In this document: positions 7,000 through 13,043 of the stretch, piece after piece
Layout: the number at the start of each line of letters is the position of its first letter
How positions within the stretch are numbered: the first letter of the stretch is position 1
Assembly (NCBI GenBank): GCA_041621405.1
Contig: JBFKAV010000066.1
Coordinates: 1-18,723, forward strand
Direction of reading: 5' to 3'
Length of the DNA stretch: 18,723 nt
Source: JBFKAV01 sp041621405
Lineage (GTDB): Bacteria > Pseudomonadota > Alphaproteobacteria > Rhodobacterales > Rhodobacteraceae
Notes under the pieces: generated by a model
Seen by the model: only the letters and a program-made list of their open reading frames with translations
Database searches by the model: none
Told to the model about the DNA's origin: nothing
Made by a program: the position numbers and the translations under genes

Positions 7000-7482
7000 A
7001 TGCCGAAAGACCCCGCCAACCTCCCCTACCGCCCCTGCGTCGGCGTGGTCTTGATGAACGCCTCGGGTGAGCTCTTCGTCGGCCAACGCAAGGACAGCGA
7101 GGTTTCTGCCTGGCAGATGCCGCAGGGCGGGATCGACAAGGGCGAGGGGATCGAGGAGGCGGCGCTGCGCGAGCTTTGCGAGGAGACCGGCGTAAGCGCC
7201 GACCTGGTCGACGTGGTCGCGGTCACCCCTGCCTGGGTGCGCTACGACCTGCCCGAGCACCTGGTCGGCAAGGTCTGGGGCGGCAAGTACCGGGGCCAGA
7301 AGCAGAAATGGGTGCTGATGCGCTTCCTCGGCCGTGACGACCAGGTGCGGATCGACGGCGCGCATCCCGAGTTCTCGGAATGGCGCTGGCTCGCGCCGGA
7401 CGACGTGCTGGCGCAGATCGTGCCGTTCAAGCGCGCGGTCTATGCCGAGGTGCTCGAGGCGTTCCGGCCGCATCTCCGCTGA
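7000..7482 (+). CDS. rppH: RNA pyrophosphohydrolase (Nudix hydrolase)
   Basis: 160 residues, the normal RppH size. It begins with LPYRPCVGVVLMN and carries a perfect Nudix box at residues 43-65 (G-x5-E-x7-RE-x2-EE-x-G-V; REL and EET visible), embedded in SAWQMPQGGID. The C-terminal half keeps WGGKYRGQKQKW and FSEWRWL, both characteristic of RppH. The enzyme removes pyrophosphate from 5'-triphosphate mRNA ends and so starts RNase E-dependent decay. The ATG at 7000 is chosen because the family begins here, although the frame is open back to 6667; GGAAAG lies just upstream. In related genomes rppH follows ctpA directly, as I recall; here about 4.3 kb intervene. The methyltransferase gene follows 44 bases downstream. 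Confidence 0.95.
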   Translation: MPKDPANLPYRPCVGVVLMNASGELFVGQRKDSEVSAWQMPQGGIDKGEGIEEAALRELCEETGVSADLVDVVAVTPAWVRYDLPEHLVGKVWGGKYRGQKQKWVLMRFLGRDDQVRIDGAHPEFSEWRWLAPDDVLAQIVPFKRAVYAEVLEAFRPHLR

Positions 7483-7526
7483 CGGCGCCGCTTCCCATCG
7501 CCGCCCGGCGCCGCTAAGAGCGCGCC

Positions 7527-8393
7527 ATGAGCTCGAAACTCGACACCCGCGCCATCGGCCTCGACGTCGGCCTCTCCTTCGTCCGCTGGCTCACCGGCGC
7601 CGAGAATCTGCATTACGGGCTCTGGACCGGCCTCGCGCCCACCGCCGCGAACCTGCGCGCCGCGCAGGAGGCCTACACCGAAAAGCTCTTCGCGCTGCTG
7701 CCCGAGGGGCGCTCCCTGCGCATCCTCGACATCGGCGGCGGCGCGGGCGAGACGGCGAAGAAACTCGTGGCCCTCGGTCACCAGGTCGAGATCGTCGTGC
7801 CCTCGCCCTTCCTCGCCACCCGCTGCCGCGAGAACGCGCCCGGGGCCAAGGTGCACGAGTCCACCTTCGAGGACTTCGCCGGGGAGGGGACCTTCGATCT
7901 CTGCCTGTTCTCGGAAAGCTTCCAGTACATCCCGCTCGACACCGCGCTCACCAGATCGCTCGACCTGCTCGCCGAGGGCGGCCGCATCGTCATCGCCGAC
8001 TGCTTCCGCACGGAAGCCTACAAGGGCCGCCAGGCGGAAGGGCCGAAGCCCGGCGGCGGCCACCCGCTCGCCTCCTTCCGCGCCGCCGTCGAGCGCCTGC
8101 CGCTCGCGATCGAGCGCGAGGAGGATATCACCGAGGCGGTGGCCCCCTCGGTCGAGCTCGAACAGGGGCTGTTCCACGTCCTCGGCCATGGCCTGACCCG
8201 GATCGATGGTGAGCTCACCCGTAAGAAGCCCGCCCTGCGCTGGCTGCTTGCCCGCGTGGTTGGTCTCTTCCTTTCCGCCCGCCGCCGCGCCGCGCTCGCC
8301 GCCCGACTGACCGGGCACGAGCGCACCGCGACCGCGTTCCTCACCTACAACCGCTACCTGATGTTGCGGCTATGCCCCGAAGCCGCGGAATGA
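7527..8393 (+). CDS. Class I SAM-dependent methyltransferase of unknown substrate
   Basis: 288 residues. Residues about 28-33 read HYGLW, a motif often found just before the Rossmann core in small-molecule methyltransferases. Motif I is RILDIGGGAGETA (residues 65-77), which binds S-adenosylmethionine. Later core motifs are DLCLFSESFQYI (motif IV region) and LLAEGGRIVIADCF (post-motif). The C-terminal third (from about 190) is helical and basic (RRRAALAARL) and may contact the substrate or membrane. Nothing in the sequence fixes the substrate. Position between rppH and the yjbH-yjbF-manC group, same strand, is compatible with a role in lipid or polysaccharide modification, but this is only inference. 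AAGAG lies 6 bases before the ATG. Confidence 0.8.
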   Translation: MSSKLDTRAIGLDVGLSFVRWLTGAENLHYGLWTGLAPTAANLRAAQEAYTEKLFALLPEGRSLRILDIGGGAGETAKKLVALGHQVEIVVPSPFLATRCRENAPGAKVHESTFEDFAGEGTFDLCLFSESFQYIPLDTALTRSLDLLAEGGRIVIADCFRTEAYKGRQAEGPKPGGGHPLASFRAAVERLPLAIEREEDITEAVAPSVELEQGLFHVLGHGLTRIDGELTRKKPALRWLLARVVGLFLSARRRAALAARLTGHERTATAFLTYNRYLMLRLCPEAAE

Positions 8394-8497
8394 CGGCGTG
8401 ATACAGCCCCCTGGGGCGCCTCCGCCTTGGCAGCGACGGCCGATTGGCCTATCCCGGAGACATCGCGGGAATGACGCGCGAGAGGGGCAGGCACGAG

Positions 8498-10603
8498 ATG
8501 GCGGTGGGGAAGGCTCGATCCCGGCTCGGATGCGGCCTGGCGAGTGCGCTCGCCGTTGCGCTGCCGGCAGTGCCGGCCGAGATGGCTCCGACGCTCGGCT
8601 TCTACGGTATGCCCGGGCTCTACGACACGCCGACCGCGCGCAGCCTCTACGACGCCGACCTCGCGCTCAGCTTCACCGGCGCCGGGCCCACCGCGCGCGG
8701 CACGCTTGCCTTCCAGATTACCCCGCGGCTCACCGGAAGCCTGCGCTATAGCCGCGTTGAGGGCCTCGACCCGCCGCGCGCCGCACTCTATGACCGCAGC
8801 CTCGATCTGCATTTCCGCTTCCTCGACGAGACCGAGTGGCTGCCCGCGATGGCCATCGGCCTGCGCGACTTCGGCGGTACCGGCACCTTCGCCTCGGAGT
8901 ACATCGTCGCCAGCAAGGCGCTCGGCCCCCGGATCGATGTCTCTGCCGGCATCGGCTGGGGCCGGCTCGCCACCCGCGGCGAATTCGACAACCCGCTCGG
9001 CCTCGACACTCGCCCGCCGTTCTCCGGCCTCGGCGGCGAGCCCGGCTGGGACCAGTGGTTCCGCGGCCCCGCCGCCTTCTTCGGCGGCATCGCGTTCCGC
9101 CCCACCGACCGGCTGACGCTGAAGGCCGAGTATTCCTCCGACGCCTACGAGCAGGAGGTCGCCGCCGGCGTGCTCGAAGTCGACTCGGCCTTGAACTTCG
9201 GTCTCGAGTACCAGTGGCGCCCGGGCGCCACCCTCGGGCTGCACTACCTCTACGGCACCGAGGTGGGCGTCAGCGCCAGCTTCGTCTTCAACCCCAGGCA
9301 TTCGCCGATGGGCGACCTCAGCCCCGCGGGCGTCCCGGTCGCGGTCCGACCCGGCGCGGCGTCCGAGTGGGACGGCGCCTGGACTGCGGTGCCGGGCCAG
9401 GCGCAGGCGCTGCGTTCCACGCTCGCGCAGCTGCTCGAGGCCGACGGCATGGGGCTCGAATACCTCGAGCTCTCCGCCACCACCGCCCGCCTCGGGCTCC
9501 GGAACGCCCGCTACGACTCCGAGCCCCAGGCCCTGGGCCGCACCGCGCGGGTGCTGACGCACGTGCTGCCGCCCTCGGTCGAGACCTTCGTGCTCGAGCC
9601 TGTCGTCGAGGGCTCCGGCGCCTCCCGCGTCACGCTCAGGCGCAGCGACATCGAGCGCTACGAGCACGCCGCCGACGGCGCCGCGCTGATCTTCGCCCGC
9701 ACCGAGATCGGCGAGGCGGGGGCCCACCCCGGCCCCGAGGCACGGCCCGAGGGCCTCTATCCCGACCTCAGCTTCGGCCTCGGCCCCTACCTCGCCACGT
9801 CGTTCTTCGACCCCGAGGCGCCGATCCGCGCCGACGTCGGGCTCGAGGCCACCGCCCGGCTTGACCTCGCCCCCGGCCTCTCGGCCTCGGGCGCGGTGCG
9901 GCTGAAGATCGCCGGCGACCTCGATGAAAGCATGCGGGTTTCGGACTCTGTCCTCCCCCACGTCCGCTCCGACGCCAATATCTACGACCGCGAAGGCGAG
10001 AACGGCATCCAGTACCTCACCCTCGACTACTTCTTCCGGCCCGCCGAGAACCTCTACGGCCGGGTCTCGGCCGGCTACCTCGAGCCGATGTTCGGCGGCG
10101 TCTCGGGCGAGCTTCTGTGGAAGCCGGTCGACAGCCGCCTCGGCCTGGGCGCCGAGCTGAACTACGCCCGCCAGCGCGACTTCGACAAGCTCTTCGGCTT
10201 CCAGGACTACGACGTGGTGACCGGCCACGTCTCGGCCTATTACGAGCTCGGCGGCGGCTTCGATGCACAGCTCGACGTCGGCCGCTACCTCGCCGGCGAC
10301 TGGGGCGCCACGGTGTCGCTCGACCGCACCTTCGCCAACGGCTGGCGGATCGGCGCCTTCGCCACGCTCACCGAGGTTTCGGCCGAGGAATTCGGCGAGG
10401 GCTCGTTCGACAAGGGGATCCGCATCACCGCGCCGATCTCCTGGTTCACGGGCCGGCCCTCGCGCAGCGAGATCGCCACCACGATCCGCCCGGTGCAGCG
10501 CGACGGCGGCCAGCGGATCGACATCCGCAACCGGCTCTATCCCCTGGTGCGCGACTACCACGAGAGCGACCTCAGCGAGGAATGGGGGAGGTTCTTCCGG
10601 TGA
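8498..10603 (+). CDS. YjbH-like outer-membrane exopolysaccharide protein
   Basis: 701 residues from the ATG at 8498. Residues 1-28 are a signal peptide (GLASALAVALPAVPA). The mature N terminus GFYGMPGLYDTPTA is the characteristic start of the YjbH family, followed by many short amphipathic strands with aromatic ends (LTGSLRYSRV, LHFRFL, LKAEYSS), a middle globular part (about 310-450), and a C-terminal set of beta strands (LDYFFRPAENLYGRVSAGYLE onwards). It is predicted as a double beta-barrel outer-membrane protein that takes part in export of exopolysaccharide, as in E. coli yjbEFGH and gfcABCD. It overlaps the following lipoprotein gene by 4 bases (GTGA). An ATG at 8471 with GGAGA upstream is an alternative start; AGAGGGG at 8481-8487 supports 8498. 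Confidence 0.88.
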   Translation: MAVGKARSRLGCGLASALAVALPAVPAEMAPTLGFYGMPGLYDTPTARSLYDADLALSFTGAGPTARGTLAFQITPRLTGSLRYSRVEGLDPPRAALYDRSLDLHFRFLDETEWLPAMAIGLRDFGGTGTFASEYIVASKALGPRIDVSAGIGWGRLATRGEFDNPLGLDTRPPFSGLGGEPGWDQWFRGPAAFFGGIAFRPTDRLTLKAEYSSDAYEQEVAAGVLEVDSALNFGLEYQWRPGATLGLHYLYGTEVGVSASFVFNPRHSPMGDLSPAGVPVAVRPGAASEWDGAWTAVPGQAQALRSTLAQLLEADGMGLEYLELSATTARLGLRNARYDSEPQALGRTARVLTHVLPPSVETFVLEPVVEGSGASRVTLRRSDIERYEHAADGAALIFARTEIGEAGAHPGPEARPEGLYPDLSFGLGPYLATSFFDPEAPIRADVGLEATARLDLAPGLSASGAVRLKIAGDLDESMRVSDSVLPHVRSDANIYDREGENGIQYLTLDYFFRPAENLYGRVSAGYLEPMFGGVSGELLWKPVDSRLGLGAELNYARQRDFDKLFGFQDYDVVTGHVSAYYELGGGFDAQLDVGRYLAGDWGATVSLDRTFANGWRIGAFATLTEVSAEEFGEGSFDKGIRITAPISWFTGRPSRSEIATTIRPVQRDGGQRIDIRNRLYPLVRDYHESDLSEEWGRFFR

Positions 10604-11283
10604 CCGCGCTCTCCGCCCGCGCCCGGTGCGCCGCCCTCGCCGCGCTCTTCGCGCTCCTCGCCGGCTGCGGCACCGCTACGGATTCGCCGCTCGCGACGGC
10701 GCTCTCCGGCATAAGGGCGAGCCTCGGCGGCAATGCGGCGCGGGAGGCCGGCGAGGCCGCGCTCGCGGCCCAGCTCACCCCCGAGGCGCTGGCCCGCGCC
10801 ACCCGTCCCCTGCTCCTCGCCGAACTGCCCAGCCGCGACGCCCGCGCCACCTTCGTCATCGGCGGAGAGAACCGCGGCCACGTCACCTGGATCGGCGCCG
10901 ACGGTATCGGCCTGGTGCTCCGGGGCGGCGTGCTCACCTCGACCCGCGGCCTCGGCCCCGATCTCCTCGCCTCCGACACCGCCGCCGCCCTGGCGGCGAT
11001 CCGCCGCGGCGGCGGCAGCGCCACCCGAGCCCACCGCTACCTCGGCGGCGAGCACCAGGTGATCGGCCGAGACTTCGCCTGCAGTTATGTCAGCGAGGGC
11101 CGCGCGGCGATCGAGATCGTCGGCACCCGACACGTCACCCGCGTGGTCGCCGAAGGCTGCGCCGGCAACGGCGCAAGGTTCGAGAACCGCTACTGGATCG
11201 GCGCCGACGGTTTCGTCTGGCAATCGACCCAGTGGATCGGGCCGGAGATCGGCGAGGTCACGCTGAAGCAGCTGGTGCGCTGA
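10600..11283 (+). CDS. YjbF/GfcB-like outer-membrane lipoprotein
   Basis: 227 residues starting at GTG 10600, which overlaps the stop codon of the yjbH-like gene. The N terminus is a lipoprotein signal with lipobox LLAGC (lipidated Cys23). The mature part has the conserved run ATFVIGGENRGHVTWIGADGIGLVLRGGVLTSTRGLG, and then paired cysteines in FACSY and GCAGNG, and a closing NRYWIGADGFVWQSTQW. This is the pattern of the YjbF/GfcB family, partner of YjbH/GfcD at the outer membrane in group 4 capsule and related polysaccharide systems. The frame is open well upstream of the GTG, but that part lies inside the yjbH-like gene. The YjbE and YjbG counterparts are not next to it. Confidence 0.85.
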   Translation: MTALSARARCAALAALFALLAGCGTATDSPLATALSGIRASLGGNAAREAGEAALAAQLTPEALARATRPLLLAELPSRDARATFVIGGENRGHVTWIGADGIGLVLRGGVLTSTRGLGPDLLASDTAAALAAIRRGGGSATRAHRYLGGEHQVIGRDFACSYVSEGRAAIEIVGTRHVTRVVAEGCAGNGARFENRYWIGADGFVWQSTQWIGPEIGEVTLKQLVR

Positions 11284-11360
11284 GGCGCCGCGCCTTGCCA
11301 GCAGCGCGTGGGGTGCCCTAGGGTGCACCACCCGAGAGTTCCGAGGCCGGCTGTCCGTTC

Positions 11361-12776
11361 ATGATCCACCCCGTTATCCTTTGCGGCGGCTCCGGCACGA
11401 GGCTCTGGCCGTTGTCGCGCAAGAGCTACCCCAAGCAGTTCGCCGCGCTCGCCGGCGACGAGACCCTGTTCCAGGCCTGCGCCCGGCGACTTACCGGGCC
11501 GGACTTCGCGCCCCCCACGATCGTCACCGCTGCCGACTTCCGCTTCATCGTCACCGAGCAGCTCGCCGCCACCGGCATCGACCCCGGGGCGATCCTGATC
11601 GAGCCGGAGCCCCGGAACACCGCGCCCGCGATCCTCGCCGCCGCGCTCCACCTCGCCGCCGAGGACCCCGAGGCGCTGATGCTCGTCGCGCCCTCCGATC
11701 ACGTCGTCCCCGACGCTGCCGGCTTCCGCGCCGCGGTGGCGGCAGGGCGTGAGGCGGCGGAAGCGGGCGAGCTTGTCACCTTCGGCGTCGCCCCTGACCG
11801 GCCGGAAACCGGCTACGGCTACCTCGAACTGGCCGGCCCCGCCTCGGCCGCGGCAGCGGTGAAGCTCGCGCGCTTCGTCGAGAAGCCGGGGCCGGATCAG
11901 GCCGCAAGGATGCTGGACGCGGGCGGCTACCTTTGGAACGCGGGGATCTTCCTGTTCAAGGCCGGCGCGCTTGTCGCCACCGTCGAGGCCCATGCGCCGG
12001 GGCTCATGGCGCCTGTGCAAGCCGCCGTCCAGGGCGCCCGGCCCGACCTCGGCTTCCTGCGCCTCGACCCCGCCGCCTGGGCCGGGGCCGAGGCGATCTC
12101 GATCGACTACGCGGTGATGGAGCGTGCGGCGAACCTCTCCGCCGTGGCCTTCGCCGGACCCTGGTCCGACCTCGGCGGCTGGGATGCGGTCTGGCGCACG
12201 CAGGGTCCAGACGCGGAGGGCGTCGCCACCGCCGGCCCCGCCACCGCGATTTCCTGCGAGAACACGCTCCTGCGCTCCGAAAGCGCCGGGCTCGAACTCG
12301 TCGGCATCGGGCTTTCCAACATCGTCGCCGTGGCGATGCCCGACGCCGTGCTGGTGGCCGACAAGAGCCGGGCGCAGGAGGTCGGTCAGGCAGTGGCCGC
12401 GCTCCGCGCCAGGGGCGCGCGGCAGGCCGAGCTCTTTCCGCGCGATCACCGACCCTGGGGCTGGTTCGAGAGCATCGCCATCGGCGAGCGCTTCCAGGTG
12501 AAGCGCATCGTCGTCCACCCCGGCGCGGCGCTCAGCCTGCAGAGCCACCACCACCGGGCCGAGCACTGGGTCGTGGTGCACGGCACCGCCCGGGTGACGA
12601 TCGGCGACGAGGTGCGGCTGGTGAGCGAGAACGAGTCGGTCTACGTGCCGCTCGGCGAGAAGCACCGGCTGGAGAACCCCGGCAAGCTCGAGATGGTGCT
12701 GATCGAGGTGCAGACAGGGAGTTACCTCGGCGAGGACGACATCACCCGCTACGACGACGTCTACGCCCGCGGCTGA
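11361..12776 (+). CDS. manC: Bifunctional mannose-1-phosphate guanylyltransferase / mannose-6-phosphate isomerase
   Basis: 471 residues, the standard length of type II ManC/AlgA. The nucleotidyltransferase domain (residues 1-280) has the signature GGSGTRLWPLSRKSYPKQF at 9-27, the EPEPRNTAPAI stretch, VAPSDHVV, ETGYGYLE and the FVEKP motif. A linker of left-handed helix type follows (about 290-350). The C-terminal cupin (about 360-471) starts at RPWGWFE and contains the metal-binding SHHHRAEHW, and later EKHRLENPG. Together they turn mannose-6-phosphate into GDP-mannose, a precursor for exopolysaccharide. It lies 77 bases after the YjbF-like gene on the same strand and probably feeds the same polymer. 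No strong ribosome binding site is seen; the ATG is set by homology. Confidence 0.95.
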   Translation: MIHPVILCGGSGTRLWPLSRKSYPKQFAALAGDETLFQACARRLTGPDFAPPTIVTAADFRFIVTEQLAATGIDPGAILIEPEPRNTAPAILAAALHLAAEDPEALMLVAPSDHVVPDAAGFRAAVAAGREAAEAGELVTFGVAPDRPETGYGYLELAGPASAAAAVKLARFVEKPGPDQAARMLDAGGYLWNAGIFLFKAGALVATVEAHAPGLMAPVQAAVQGARPDLGFLRLDPAAWAGAEAISIDYAVMERAANLSAVAFAGPWSDLGGWDAVWRTQGPDAEGVATAGPATAISCENTLLRSESAGLELVGIGLSNIVAVAMPDAVLVADKSRAQEVGQAVAALRARGARQAELFPRDHRPWGWFESIAIGERFQVKRIVVHPGAALSLQSHHHRAEHWVVVHGTARVTIGDEVRLVSENESVYVPLGEKHRLENPGKLEMVLIEVQTGSYLGEDDITRYDDVYARG

Positions 12777-12801
12777 GGCTGAATTCGGGTGAGTGGCTCG
12801 C

Positions 12802-12830
12802 GGCGTCGCCCGCGGCGCGGAGGCGACGCC
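12802..12830 (+). terminator. Hairpin downstream of manC
   Basis: GGCGTCGCC (12802-12810) pairs perfectly with GGCGACGCC (12822-12830) around an 11-base loop. It lies 25 bases after the manC stop codon and lacks a T-run. It may end or stabilise the exopolysaccharide transcript. Confidence 0.5.
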
Positions 12831-12897
12831 CGGGCGGCGATGTCTGCCCGTCGGCCTTGGGGGCGCCGTGCCTCACCGGGCGCAACCCGATGCGCTG

Positions 12898-12921
12898 GCC
12901 GCCGCGCGATTGCGCGGCGGC
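12898..12921. terminator. Strong GC hairpin between manC and dnaE2
   Basis: GCCGCCGCGC (12898-12907) and GCGCGGCGGC (12912-12921) form a perfect 10-bp stem with a GATT tetraloop. No T-run follows. The whole spacer (12777-13043) contains no gene that I can support. Confidence 0.55.
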
Positions 12922-13014
12922 GCTCGGTCGGTGGGCGACGCGATCGCGTGGAACCCTTGCGAGAGGCTGGCCGCCACCCTTGACAGGGGCGGCCGGAATG
13001 CCAGAGTCGATCAA

Positions 13015-13029
13015 GAACAAATGTGGAAC
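13015..13029 (+). promoter_or_regulatory. LexA (SOS) box of dnaE2
   Basis: GAAC (13015-13018), seven bases, GAAC (13026-13029) is the direct-repeat LexA site (GTTC-N7-GTTC, here read as its complement) typical of alphaproteobacteria. It sits 14 bases before the chosen dnaE2 ATG. A TTGACA at 12980-12985 could be the -35 of its promoter, but no good -10 stands at 16-18 bp, so the promoter itself is not called. Confidence 0.8.
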
Positions 13030-13043
13030 ATCTGCCCGAGTCG

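Noticed and set aside
7483..7520. Repeated CGGCGCCG palindromes between rppH and the methyltransferase
   Set aside because: Short self-complementary GC words are common in this genome composition; no terminator-like geometry.
8354..10561. 735-codon minus-strand frame opposite the yjbH-like gene
   Set aside because: Low-complexity Ala/Glu/Gly/Val composition typical of an antisense shadow; the + strand protein has clear family motifs.
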